Both the position numbers and the translations under genes were made by a program. DNA of 64,000 nt from Amphibalanus amphitrite. Taxonomy: Eukaryota; Arthropoda; Thecostraca; Balanomorpha; Balanidae. Below, piece after piece: positions 31,237 through 42,262 of the stretch (positions are counted from its first letter, which is position 1; every line of letters starts with the position of its first letter). The stretch lies in contig NW_024881563.1 of the NCBI RefSeq assembly GCF_019059575.1, positions 1 through 64,000 of the forward strand, read 5' to 3'. The notes under the pieces were generated by a model. The model was not told where the DNA came from and made no database searches. It worked only from the letters and a program-made list of their open reading frames with translations.

Positions 31237-32484
31237 ACTTGTACGCATCGTTGTGAGGTATCCGTCCCTACCAGGAATAATTTTGTCTACCTGAATGTTA
31301 GGAGACAATAAAGATAAACAAGACCCCTCCCGACACATGATTTGTGAGACAGTCACAAGCTACCTAGGTGGCGCATCCTATCCACCATTGCACATCTGTT
31401 GCATCTGTATTTCAGTTATATTCTATTATCATTTACATTAACAGCGCTTCTCGCCGGATCACTTCAAAGACGACGGTTCTCACTTGACTTTGCCCCATAA
31501 CTGTGCCAAACTGACTAGGCGTCCCTCCCATCTCACGTCAGTCCAACAACTCCACTTACACTGTCGATTGTCGAACACGCCTCAACAATGTCCCACCGCT
31601 GCTGTCATGCCTCTCCGGACACCCCGTGCCGTGCCCGACACGGGCGTCTTACCCGTTGCCTATACTACTGTCATGTCCTGCCGACAGCCCTCAGCCCTGA
31701 GCCCAGCGCAGCGGTATACGCACGCCGCGGCTAACAGCCGCACCGTAACGTTTCGCAATTACCGTACGACCGTCACGTATGTACTGACACCATGCCCTGC
31801 GCTGTCACTGACCGGCTCACCGCACATAGTCCTATAGCGACAGCCGCCATGCCGCCGCTAGAAAACGCACCGACTCACGCCGCCTTGCCATCTAACACAT
31901 CAGTCGTGCCGCCGCTGACCGCACCCCCATACCGCCCGTTCGCCCGTTCGCCATGTCGTTCCCACCGCCGCCTAACCCGCTGTCGGAGGCCGCGCCGTCC
32001 CTCGGGCTCGGACTGCGGCCAGCCACCGCCGGCGATCGCCAACCGCGCGCTTGTTTGCTAGGTGCCCACTCTCCTCCCTGCCCGCACTTGTATGGGCGAC
32101 GCCGTTATCCGCCGGCCTCCCACCCGCTCTTGGCAGCCCTCGCGGCTCAGTGGTTTGCCCGGGCGGCATGTGCGCCGTTTGTCTCTGGGATCCCAGTGAC
32201 CAGGCTCAGTCCCAGATAGCTATGGAAGTTGTACAGCGATACCGGGCGCGAAACTTAGCGCTGCGCCCCTGCTACGCCCCGTTTCCACTCACTTTCTACC
32301 CAGCGTGGCCGGTTGGTGACGCATTAAACGTTTGCTAATGCTATCCCGTGACCTCACAGCGGCCGTCACCGAGCTCGTTTATTCCACCCCAAAAGTCCCG
32401 GGGTACTTATAATCCCCCGCGCCCGCATGGCATACCTCATGCCGCCCCTTGCCGGCATCGTGCCCATACATTTGGGCAAATTTT

Positions 32485-32655
32485 GGCGTCTTTCAGCTAG
32501 GGAGAGCTGCTGCTGGAACACACGCAATAGGAGCTGGCGGAGGTCGAGGCCGCACTACGCCAAATCCTCCCGGATACCGAGGTAAAAGACGGGTAGGTCC
32601 GGCCCCTCAGTTCAGGCTCATCACACCACGCAGGCACCGGCGACGCCAACGTTAA
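32485..32655. repeat. Local duplication R4, copy 1
   Basis: GGCGTCTTTCAGCTAGGGAG through GCCAACGTTAA. It recurs at 32962-33127 with a 6-bp difference near CTGCTGCTGG and few substitutions. The two copies flank repeat R2. Confidence 0.85.
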
Positions 32656-32914
32656 TGGTCTTTTCACGTCAGTTCCGTGCAAAATACATTAACGCTTGGC
32701 GTTAGAGGTGCAACCGGCCCCCCGTTTCCTGGAGATGCCCGGCATATGAGGGAGCCGGCCACAGAGGGTGCGGGCGCCAATAGGAGGCTAGATAAGCGCC
32801 AGCGGTCGGGTAAGCAAATACGGCCCGCCCGGCCTGGCGAGGACACTGCGCCGGCCGCCGGGCACCTCCAGTGCGTGAGTGGCACGTCAGACGGCGGCCG
32901 CTCATGTTTTTCGT
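32654..32914. repeat. Dispersed repeat R2, copy 2
   Basis: Near-identical to 14977-15236. After the shared end it runs into a T-run (32914-32926). It lies between the two R4 copies, giving an R4-R2-R4 order like an insertion with duplicated flanks or a composite unit. Confidence 0.85.
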
Positions 32915-32961
32915 TTTTTTTTTTATTTCTTATTTTTCCTTTGTCTCCTTCCGTCAACTCC

Positions 32962-33127
32962 GGCGTCTTTCAGCTAGGGAGAGCTGGAACACACGCAATG
33001 GGAGCTGGCGGAGGTCGAGGCCGCACTACGCCAAATCCTCCCGGATACCGAGGTAAGAGACGGGTAGGTCCGGCCCCTCAGTTCAGGCTCATCACACCAC
33101 GCAGGCACCGGCGACGCCAACGTTAAC
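32962..33127. repeat. Local duplication R4, copy 2
   Basis: See copy 1; the same sequence ending in GCCAACGTTAA. Confidence 0.85.
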
Positions 33128-33184
33128 GTAAATTTCCGTCGATTTCTGGCGCTGCCGGGGTATTTCTCCCAAAAGCCCCCTCCT

Positions 33185-33200
33185 CCTGGATCCGCCAGTG
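33185..33200. mobile_element. hAT-type terminus (right end)
   Basis: CCTGGATCCGCCAGTG is the reverse complement of a CACTGGCGGATCCAGG-type hAT end, with a CCCCCTCCT subterminal run before it. No matching left end with the following octamer was found in the window. Confidence 0.5.
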
Positions 33201-33675
33201 GGGTCTTGGCCGGAGCTCTGTTCGTACCCCGTTTATTTATCAGCAGGCTGCGACCATGCTACTTCTTGGCTCCTCATTGGTCGAATTCAAGTGGTCTATT
33301 CGTTAGACCAATGAGAGGCCAAGCCGCGCCAGCAATAACTTCCTTATATGGGGAAAACCGACAGCACGCTGATATAAAAACAGCGACCGAACAGGACCAC
33401 TGGCTATCAAATTGCGCGAGCTGACGTAATGTGATGACGGCACACTAATGACGTTTCGTGTAATCCGTGAGCTTTTTCATAGCTACGTTTGGAACAGAGT
33501 TGCTGTCTCGTTCAATGCGTTTGATACATTTGTTTGATCGCACGGCCTTGAAGATGTTAGCAGCAATATTTAATGACATCACACAGTTTGACGACGCCAC
33601 GGTTTGTTGATGTTTCTATGGAAACCCAATTTGACACGTGTAATAGCAGCGTGTTGCTATCACCGGTGAAACAGG
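33201..33675. other. Spacer with an inverted CCAAT pair
   Basis: CTCATTGGTC (about 33272) and GACCAATGAG (about 33306) form an inverted pair 30-40 bp apart; CCAAT boxes of this kind occur in promoters. GTTGATGTTTCTATGGAA at 33606 is a dispersed motif. There is no ORF of note. Confidence 0.4.
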
Positions 33676-34061
33676 GCCCAGCTTCGAGCCAGGTCAATGA
33701 GCTTAGTCGTATCGAACAGGAGCCACAGCCGCTCGCGGACTGAACTGGCTCAGGTTATCCACCGTAGAAGCAAAATGGCGCGATGCCCCTTGGTGGACAT
33801 GGTCAGAAGAGATCGGCGATTCGAACGATGTATAATATGACATGTGCTAGAGTATGCTACTTAACATAAAGCTTCTTATGTATGCCGCCATCTCCAGTCA
33901 ATAGTTGTCCTGTTATTGTGTCCACTTCGGCAAAAGTGGTCTATTTAAGTTTATATTATGAAAATAGTGGTTTCTAGGCCTTCTACGTAAACTAAGCTTC
34001 ACAGCCAGGCCACTAATTTTTTAAATTTTCGCATCGAAAGTCTTACAAATTGATGTTCATC
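33676..34061. repeat. Dispersed repeat R1, copy 1
   Basis: About 390 bp from CCAGCTTCGAGCCAGGTCAA to AATTGATGTTCATCT, about 90% identical by eye to 56988-57384 and in the same orientation. Both copies end at the same GTTCATCT boundary. No ORF; family unknown. Confidence 0.85.
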
Positions 34062-34325
34062 TGCAGTCGGCGTTGGCTCTCAACGACTCCGCCTTAGCGG
34101 GTCGGAGAGCGCAATAGGGGGCCGCCAGTTACACATGCCAGTTACACAGTGCAAGAAACATCAATGGCTAGAGCGCGAGCACACGATGCAATCAAAAGGA
34201 AAATGTAAATAAACGACCGGGATTTAGGTTGTACGAGTAAGGAACTGGGCGCCGCGTTACTATCGTCCCCACGGCGCCCACTCATGCCCGTGCTCGGGGT
34301 TCCTTTTGTCTCAGTGAGGTGGTTT

Positions 34326-35037
34326 CTATATGCTGTTAATAAGACGTGTCTCCTGAAGAAAGATAAAAAGCAAATCATGAAGCTCTGGATGATGGTCGCC
34401 AAGGATAGTTGGCAAATCCAGACTGAGGCCATGTGTGGTAATGTGTCTTATAATGTGTCTTCTGTGGTGCTGTAGGCGTGGGCAGTGGAGTATGAAGTGT
34501 TGTATTGTGTATCTTGGATGTGTGGGGCAATAGTGACATATTGGAGGTGGTACACGGTCGTATATATGCGAGTGTGTAAGATACGTGTGTCCTAGCCTCA
34601 GTCTGGCCAGCACGGTTTCTTTTTGTCTTGTAGGTTGATTTGAAGAAGAGAAATGGGAAATTGATGGTTTAATCGGATAGAGATGTGGATGTTTGATTGT
34701 GTCCCAGTCTCTTTGTCGAAGTTGCATAAAGGAGACGTAAATATGGTTGATGAAATCTATAACTGGAAGAGGAAGATGATTTCGAGACGAGAAGAGGAGT
34801 CCAGTTTTGGCAAGGTTATCTGCCCGTTCGTTACCTTGGATCCCCATATGTGCGGGGATCCAGAGGATTCTTACTTCTTTCTTTTCTTTCTGTAGAGCAA
34901 TCAGCTGCTTTTTTATTTTGTATACCAAAGGATGTGTTTCCGTTTTTCTTGTCGTCAAAGTCCTAACAGAGGAAGCCGAGTCTGTGCATATCACTGCTTT
35001 CTGAAAATGTTTGCTTGCAATATATTTAAGAGCTGAA
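34326..35037 (-). pseudogene. Non-LTR ORF2: RNase H C-terminal half and Cys-rich tail
   Basis: The frame (read from 35037 down) begins SALKYIASKHFQKAVICTDS (catalytic Asp in CTDS), then ILWIPAHMGIQGNERAD (His and last Asp), completing RNase H. A Cys/His tail CHYCPTHPRYTIQHFILHC with the RLRLGHTYLTH motif follows, as in I-type and related elements. The ORF ends with a stop at 34326. No frameshift in this part. It joins 38970-39286 once the 3.9-kb insertion and its 5-bp TSD are removed. Confidence 0.9.
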
Positions 35038-35099
35038 CCACAGACTTCTCTATATATGGACTGTGCGCTGATCCGAGGAAATCAGCATTGGAGGCCCAA

Positions 35100-36445
35100 A
35101 AATAAGTGCACTTTTATCCATCTTTTTACAATGAAAAGGGTGTCAGAATATTTACAAATTTGGATATAGGATAGCCCATACTTTTATCTACCTGTCGGAT
35201 TACTTTTTTTTTGTTGAATTCAAAATAAATAAGAAATAAATGTATATAAATGAGAACATGTTTTCTCGTTCAGTTAGCCATTTGTTCACGCTGGAGGTAT
35301 ATACTTCACAAATGCAGCCGTACTTTGCGCGCATTTTCTTGCTTTTGAATGTTGGTTGCATTGTTGGTTGTCGTTGCTAATTTGTCGGAACTAGTCATTT
35401 ACGTTGGTTTTGAAAAGGGTTTTGAGAAATAACGATACATTATATAGGGCCACAAGAAGCAGTAAAAATAAGTAAGAAATAGCTCGAAAAAATGGTCAAA
35501 AAAGGAAAGAATATTATCGATCACTACCTCATCACGACCGGATCAGAAAACGTGTGATGCGAAGATGTCATTCCGGGTATCAAGCCAGAGTCAGGGCAAG
35601 AGAAATATGAAACGAAACATAATTTCTAGCAAAAAGGCAACTTTTTAGCCTCCCGTATAACTAAAAGGAAAAAATGTTCACAGACGAAACCATCAATCGA
35701 GATAAGAGATAACGCGGAGGACAATCAGATTTGCAAGTTTACTTTTGCAAACACTGACTCCTGTGAGACTCACACAGCAAGAAGAAAAACAGGACGCTAT
35801 CGACGGCGCCAGTCTCAGCATACTGCCTATAATGCCTAGTGCCTTATTTTATTCTGGAGAAAAAAAAAGACTCACTGAAAGGAGCTACAAAGACTTAACT
35901 TGACCAGCAGTTAATGTGAAAAGAACAACTCGCCATCGCAGTTCGAAGCTACGCCGCGCTAAATAATGCCATACCCATGGCAGTGATACGCCACTACATC
36001 CAAAAGAAGTAAGCTTATTCAATCAAACAATGAAGTTTATCCAGTGTGTCGTATGGGGTTGTAGTTCATTATGGTCTGGATCAAATCATCTCGGAAGAAT
36101 GCTCGATGAAATGATGGAATTCGTACCCTTCGCATCAATGTTAAACGATGAAGGTTGCCGCTCTTAAATGTTACCGCAAAACTTGCATCGGGATCGGGAA
36201 GCTCAAGATTACGCCAGTCTGCGAAGAACGGACGGAAAAATAGCGGTGGAGCAGAAACAAGATGCATAGGACTGATTGGAGTATAAGTAGCTGGGACAAA
36301 CATCTGTGCCGGTGGTGGCCTGTTATTACAGGAACTTCTACTTGGAATATCTCAGGAAACTGGCAGGCCACCATTTCTAGGCCAGCTGTGGACATTTTTT
36401 GTGGAGAAGCCAAGAAATGTGCCAAGGGCAAAGAGCATACTGTAA
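35100..36445. other. Interior of the 3.9-kb element, nothing recognised
   Basis: AT-rich sequence, no domain in any frame. Confidence 0.35.
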
Positions 36446-37373
36446 CTAACCCGGCAGTTGCTGGGGTATTTCGCCACCCACCGTTTGCTGGGGGGGGGGG
36501 GGGCGTTAAACGCCCCCAGCCGATAACTCGAGAACCAATAGGCGCAGCGAAACGCACGAGGCGGCAAACGAAAGAACGCGACGAGACGCTTCAGACGAGT
36601 ACTTTAAAGTTGAATTTTAAGGTCACAGGTCGGGTCAAGGTCAGGTCAAACATCTGAAATCGGGCTTTCAGTAGCATGGATTTCAGGACTTCGCAATGGG
36701 CGCCTCTCGTCAAAAACTCTGTCAAAACGGTGCACAATCCATCATATAAGGCCTACAAGAGTGTCAGCTCCATGTTGGAGTCAATCAAGCATAGGTCAGG
36801 GTCAAGGTCAGGTCAACCGGGTAGGCACATATCCCCGAAAATCAAAACTGATATTCGCAGCCTGTGACACATGTTTTATGGGTTATTTGGGGCGTAGAAC
36901 ACGATGGTGACATTCATTTTATGATATGTGTACGTGTTTGGCTCAAAAAGTTCAATTTAAGAAATGCATGTGTCATGGTCGTGAAGTAGTCACGAGAAAT
37001 TGCCAAGATTCAGTTCAAGATTTTAGAAAATGCGGAACGATAATCAATAATCGAAGATAGCCATCTGATTGTGCATGGCATTGGCAGTCTAATGACGTTT
37101 ACGGCATGTCTTTATGTCTATTCTGTGATTTTTTATGATTTTTTGAACATATGCCGTTTTTGGTCGTAAAATCAGAAATCATGACGTCACTAAAACCTCG
37201 ATATCTCAAAAATTTTCCGATCGATTTTTTTGAAACTTTGGCACAATAAACTTCAATCAATTCCCTACAGGTACCCAAAATTTGGCGCGCCTGCGGCGCG
37301 CCGTTTTTATGCTATGGCCCGGCGAAAAAAGTGGGGGCGTTTAACGCCCCCCCCCCAGCAACTCGCGGGCTAA
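36446..37373. mobile_element. TTAA-type element D2, complete (CTAA flanks)
   Basis: CTAA lies on both sides (36446-36449 and 37370-37373), a variant of the TTAA target. The ends are CCCGGCAGTTGCTGGGG and, inverted, CCCGCGAGTTGCTGGGG. The hairpins have cores CGTTAAACG (36502-36525) and CGTTTAACG (37334-37356), exact reverse complements, inside G and C runs. The first about 750 bp match D1. AAGGTCAGGTCAAAC and similar words lie at 36620-36655 and 36795-36815. No ORF; 920 bp. Confidence 0.8.
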
Positions 37374-38267
37374 CGAGCTACAGAATATGACGGAGGCGCC
37401 GGGGGCACTAATCGTTTGGCCGAACGGGGAAGAGCACTCGAGCCGCGCCCCGGCAGGTTACCTGTGCTCCAGCTTCCGAGCTGAGATGGTCGCCCTCCGA
37501 GCTGCTCTCTCCTAGCTGCTGGAGAACCCGCCGCACGCCGAAGACACCATCATAGCCTGCACCGACTCGCAGTCCGCCCTCGCCGCCATCCGAGGTGGCT
37601 GGGCCGCCCAGCACTCCTCGCTCGGAGTGGACATCTGGAGAGCCCTCTGGGGACTGACAGCTGGAGGCCTGTTGGTCTACCTACAGTGGGTGCCCTCACA
37701 ATGCAGGTTGGAAGGCAACGAGAGGGCCGACACCATCGCCAAGAAGGCAAACATACTCGGCTAAAAACAAATCCTTATAGACGTCCAGAAGGCCCACTGG
37801 GCCGCCGCCAGAGTGGCGAGGGCTCGCACCATCGGGGCCTGGCCAGCCGGCTGGTTCCACCAGCTGACGGGGATCGACTCCCGCCTACCGTTGCCGGCGG
37901 CGCGGCGACCGGCCAGCGGCGGTGGACATCCACCAGCTCCGCGCCGGCCATTGGACAAGCTCCTCCCAATGGCGCCACAGAGTCGGGTTGGCGCCCTCCT
38001 GGCTGTCGGGGTGCAACCAGTGCGACGACCGACAATGCAGAGCCGCACTCTACCCGTCTGCTGAGAGGAGGCGGACAGCCCAAGCATGTCCTCCTGCGGT
38101 GCCCGGCTCTGATGGGCCCCCGACATCGCCTGATGGCGACCATCAACCCCAACATGGAGGAGGTGCGGAGCGGCAGCATCGTGGTGGCCCTGGGGGCCGC
38201 CCACAGGTCCCTTCAGAGCTGCTCGGCTACGTCTCCATGGGATGAAGGGACACAATAAAAGCAACAA
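37374..38267 (+). pseudogene. Non-LTR retrotransposon 3' fragment: RNase H and Cys-rich tail
   Basis: The + frame from about 37400 reads GALIVWPNGEEHSS, AGYLCSSFRAEMVALRAAL (Glu), an in-frame stop, then DTIIACTDSQSALAAIRGG (Asp), YLQWVPSQCRLEGNERADTIAKKA (final Asp; the usual His of VPSH is Gln). Then, in shifted frames, comes a HQLRAGHWTSSSQWRHRVG block, CNQCDDRQC and KHVLLRCPALMGPRHR. It ends near AATAAA at 38255. It is a 5'-truncated piece, closely related in layout to 24950-25215. Element D2 abuts its left side. Confidence 0.75.
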
Positions 38268-38908
38268 TAGCTACAGCATGACAACGTGATGGGAACGACC
38301 GTCACAAGAGCTATCGCCTTATCATTCAGCAGCGAGTGAAAAACGAGCAGACGGAGGGATTCGTTGCAATTGGTGATGGCATGTGCGAATGTGTGAAAGT
38401 GCGACTATGTGTAGATGCGTGGTGCGAAAAAGTGGGTAGCACAGAAGAACAGTGAAGACACCGTTGCAGCAGACACACATTTTCCCGTAATGTCCCCCAT
38501 CGGCATTACCGCCAACCTTTACCACCAGCGCGGTCGGTGCACTGTCGCGCGAGTTTGTAGCCAGCCATGTCAGAGATGTGAACAATCCAGCACACGGGGG
38601 AAGAAGAAAGGGATGATAGCCACCCTTTCTCGCTGGATCCCGCGGTGAAAATGGACTAACGCCATTTTCAAGCCCACTGGTGCAATGTGAGATGAACTTG
38701 ACATGAGGACATCAATGGGTGTCGATGAACGTGAAATGATGTTCCAATACAGATTCATATCGACCAGAAGCCTTTCTTATTCTGAGCTACGAGCAATAGA
38801 TAGTAGGTACAAAAACAAAATATATTACATAAAATTCAGCCTGTCGACAGGAAACAATAAAAGGGTATTGTGTTACAACATATGGGTTCATATTACGGCT
38901 TCAGAAAT
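38268..38908. other. Interior of the 3.9-kb element, nothing recognised
   Basis: Sequence with short frames and no domain, up to the right TIR. Confidence 0.35.
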
Positions 38909-38969
38909 TTGGGCCTCCAATGCTGATTTCCCAAATCAGCGCACAGTCCATATATAGAGAAGTCTGTGG

Positions 38970-39830
38970 CTGAACTAATCGCTATCAATTCAGCGCTGAA
39001 TATGCTGTGGCTGTCGTGAAGTTTGTTTGTTTTTTTCATAATTTTGCGAAGTTATAGTTGCGGCAGAGTGTCCGTCTTTCCGTGAACCATCGGTATAAAT
39101 ATATGCGTCTGCCTGATGTTCTTCTTTGTATTTAAAGAACAGCTGTTGTGCTTCCTCTTTTGTAATTTTTGTCTTTTTATCGGTAAATAGGAAATCGATA
39201 TGCTTGATTTGTTGTAAGAAGAAAGAGGAAAGTGGAGGTGAGGGCATGATGTTCGGATGGGATATTCGAAAGACGTTGAGTACCATTTGAATTCGAGAGG
39301 CCGGAGGCGATAACCAGGAAGCGTCTTTGAGGAGCAGTCGGCTGCAGATCTTCAGTGTAACGGTTATTTAGTACTTATATGTGTGGTGAGAGGGGAAGGA
39401 ACACGACCGAGCGAAGAACCGAAGGAGCTGGTATTTCCGACGTTGTGCAAGTAGAGGCAGATTTAGTTCAATATGGAGACATATTATGTTTGTCGTGGAC
39501 ATCGCGCCCGCAACTACGCGGAGTGCTTTGTTCTGGATTATTTGCAATGACTCAATTTTCTTAGAAGCTATATCATCAAATAGAAAAGCATTATAGTCCA
39601 AGATAGGGCGAATTAGGGAAATGTATAGTCTGAGAAGTGTGCTTCTATCTGCGCCCCACTTCTTACCAGCTATACATTTAAGCATGTTTATACGTCTTTC
39701 ACAGCGTTGGGCTATATCTTCGAAGTGTTTATTGAATGTGAGTTTATTGTCTAGGGTGACTCCCAAATATTTAAATTGGTTTACATATCCAATAGGTATG
39801 TTGTTTATCTGTAGTCTAGGGGGGTTAGTA
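38970..39830 (-). pseudogene. Non-LTR ORF2: RT thumb and RNase H N-terminal half
   Basis: Read from 39830 down: TNPPRLQINNIPIGYVNQFK, then YLGVTLDNKLTFNKHF (RT thumb), RRINMLKCIAGKKWGADRST and further, a frame break near 39368, then YIYTDGSRKDGHSA (RNase H first Asp) and, after a further shift, SAELIAISS (Glu) up to 38975. Frameshifts at about 39,330 and 39,045 show decay. The N-terminal side joins RT at 41155 once the mariner is removed. Confidence 0.88.
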
Positions 39831-41154
39831 ACGGGTGTCAAGTTCAAAATGGGACAAACGCAAAATTAAGGTAGACACTGTGTATTACTAGATATTTTAA
39901 CGAAACTTTCACCACATATACCTTGTTCTGTCGCCAGTCCACTGGTACTAATGAATTTGAACCAGGGGTCCATGCCTGTCTGCCAGACGCACGTGCTCTC
40001 CCGCTATCTTCATTATCGATCGCGGCACCTCCGGGACAATTTTATTGATGCTGCTCAGGATTCTGGCACGCAGCTGCTGATCGGATGACGCTGTCCAGCC
40101 ACCACGGTAGACTTCTTGTTTAAGTATGCCCAAGAAGTCCTCAATTGGTCCCAGCTGCGGGACATTCGGCGGGTTTTCCTAGCGGATAAAATATCAGGCA
40201 TGCCAGCCTCCTCCAGAAACTGGCACGTGGCACGTGCATAATGAGCTGAAGCCAAGTCTGGCCAAAATGCATATCCACCCCTTCGGTTGCTGTCCTCGAT
40301 GAACGGTTTGAGTTTGCTGTTCAGGCACTTTGTGATGTAGACATGGGCGCTAACATTTGTTGAACTGGGGCAAATTGTTGGTTTTGCTACTCCCTTGGGT
40401 GATATGGCTATCCACACAAGAAGCTTACGTGAGAACTTTCCAATCGGACGGTAAGTCACATTCGAAGGTATGTCTTCACCAGGCCCAGCGTAAAAACCAC
40501 GGTTTTGTGGCATTTCTGAGCCAGTGTAGGTTAAGTAGCTTTCATCGTCCATGATGGCATCTTGCTCTCGAGTGGCACTCAGTTTTCCCCGGCTAAGGGG
40601 TCGCAGGCGGCCCTTTTGAGATTGTTCTCGCTGAGCAGATACCGGAGGAGCTTTCTGGCGCATCCTATATCTTACCCCTTCCTCTCTGAGAATGTGTCTC
40701 ACTCAGTCATGCGTTATGCCAAAGCTGCGGCCTAAGAGACGAAGTGAGACGCCGACTTTGCCGTCTGCCATGCGAACAAGGTCTTGGCGCCTCTTTGCTG
40801 ACATTTTGGGAGCAGGCCTGCCATCCTGAGCTCGTCGTATGTGTCCTTTGTCTAGGAATGTATTGATAACGCGATATATCAGTCGGTCGTGGAATACCAA
40901 GCGATTTAACGTGGCGGAAAACCTGAGCCTTAGTCAAGCTCGGGTTTTGTCAACTACTCTCGCGACAATGTCTCTTGCGGCTTGCTCGCTCAAAGGCTTC
41001 ATGACGACTGACCTCAATACGTAGCCACAATATTTTAACATCATGCTCGTGCAATTCACGTATGGACATATTGTCCAAATTTCAGGTGAATATCTAAAGG
41101 GAGGTTGAAAATAGAGCGATTTCAATTTTGTCTCATTTTGGACTTGACACCCGT
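39831..41154 (-). mobile_element. Complete mariner/IS630-type transposon in non-LTR ORF2
   Basis: The TIR ACGGGTGTCAAGTYCAAAAT and onward (about 28 bp) lies at 39831-39858 and, inverted, 41127-41154, with TA at 39829-39830 and 41155-41156. At 1,324 bp it is the usual size of mariner-like elements. Removing it with one TA restores the RT frame exactly. The transposase lies on the minus strand, as a decayed gene. Confidence 0.92.
39948..41002 (-). pseudogene. Mariner/Tc1-type transposase, frameshifted
   Basis: A plausible start is MKPLSEQAARDIVARVV at 41002. A helix-turn-helix region follows (RLIYRVINTFLDKGHIRR and RPAPKMSAKRRQDLVRMADG) in shifted frames with at least two indels before 40,702. 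The catalytic core has MDDESYLTY (first Asp near 40549) and WPDLASAHYA (second Asp near 40258). The third acidic residue is Asp in PIEDF (about 40137-40139), roughly 39 residues on, across a frameshift. This gives a D,D,D pattern (about DD39D, not D,D,E). The C-terminal GILKQEVYRGGW segment ends at 39948. It would cut and paste the element at TA; non-functional now. Confidence 0.88.
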
Positions 41155-42262
41155 TAAAACGGCTTCTAGGGGGAGCGAATATCATTGCCACTGTTTTAAT
41201 TGGGGACACGGTAAGTCCCATTTGTCGCACCACTTTCTAATATCATCAAGTGCTGTGTTCATGTAAGCATACGCCGTTTGTACAGATGAATCAGTGACCC
41301 AGACGGCTATGTCATCGGCATATATTGAAAATTTAAGTTTAGCATTATGTGTTTCTAGTATGTCATCAATCATTACAAGGAAAAGGGTCGGGGACAACAC
41401 ACTGCCTTGTGGTAGCCCGTGCTCCTGTCGGAAAGGAGGTGAATATGTGTTGCCGCATCTTACGTTAAAAGTTCGGTTGCTCAGAAAGTTCGTAATGTAT
41501 GAGGCCATTCTGCCCCGCAATCCTTTTTTATGAAGTTTTATTTGGAGGGCAATTTTATTTACTTTATCGAATGCGTTTTGGAGATCAATAAAGACAGCAA
41601 GGGTATATTTTCTTGTTTGAAAACCACGTTGGATATCATCTACAATGTATGTTATATTGTCTGCAGTTGATCGGCCGTGACGAAAGCCATTTTGAAACGG
41701 AGAGAGAAGGGAGTTCGTTTCTAGGTAAGCCCTAATTCGCCCATTGACCATACGTTCCATTATGTATTTTAGAGGCACAACTAATAAGAGAGATAGGACG
41801 ATAGCTAGATGGGTTAGAAGGTGGTTTCCTAGGCTTTAGGATAGGTATAAGGGTGCTGGTGCGCCAGGGTTCTGGGTAGCTGTTGTTCTCCCATAGAGAG
41901 TTTAGGCAAGACAAAAAGGTATTGAGACCGGATTCAGTCAGATTTTTGAAAAAGGAGTAAGAAATCTGATCCGGTCCTACTGATGTGTTGCCACACCGCG
42001 AGATGGCATGTGTAAGTTCGTGGTTCGTAAATGGTGTGTTGTACAGTTCACGGTTGCTTGAGTGAAAGTTCAGTGTAGACAGTTCGTGTGCGAGTGTTTC
42101 GGTGAGCTGCGGTGTGTATTGTTGTGCTGAGGAGATGTTCGCGTAATGCTGTGCGAAGAGTGTTGCAACGTCTGAAGGGATAGTGTAGTGGGTGTTGTTG
42201 ATGTGAAGATGAGGGATTGTGTAAGGGTTGCTGCGTCTTGCCGAGAAACATTTTATTGTGAC
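41155..42262 (-). pseudogene. Non-LTR ORF2: reverse transcriptase
   Basis: Read downward: VATLFAQHYANISS linker, GPDQISYSFFKNL, PEPWRTSTLIPILKPRK, SYRPISLISCASK, then (after a frameshift near 41,770) MERMVNGRIRAYLE, AVFIDLQNAFDKV (first catalytic Asp), GLPQGSVLSPTLF and YADD at 41322-41311, ending DKWGLTVSPIKT after another shift near 41,215. All seven RT blocks are present. It nicks nothing itself; it primes from the endonuclease cut. Non-functional through frameshifts. Confidence 0.92.

Larger units (their letters stand above)
29045..32340. repeat. 3.3-kb GC-rich repeat block with recurring CCG-rich units
   Basis: It begins with a 34-bp motif (29045-29078, ending TTTCCAACCATAGTGC) that is the inverse of the end of the block at 15237-16108. 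A C-run and CCGCCGGCCGCC-type sequence follow. GTCACGCCGCCGCTGAC-like words recur (for example 30240, 30300, 30410, 30890). A phrase TGTTTGCTTAGCGC or close variant recurs near 29362, 29988, 31063 and 32054, each after CCG-rich sequence, giving irregular units of 0.1-1 kb. Two tRNA-like segments lie inside. Open frames are abundant because stops are rare in GC-rich DNA; none has a domain. Confidence 0.6.
35038..38969. mobile_element. 3.9-kb DNA element with about 61-bp TIRs and 5-bp TSD
   Basis: The TIRs start CCACAGACTTCTCTATATAT and run about 61 bp (35038-35099 and 38909-38969), nearly identical. The TSD CTGAA lies at 35033-35037 and 38970-38974. It interrupts RNase H of the non-LTR element, and the frame joins across it. 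No transposase is recognisable. It contains TTAA element D2 and an RNase H fragment. A 5-bp TSD is unusual (Transib has 5 bp but a CACWRTG start, not matched); the superfamily is left open. Confidence 0.85.
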
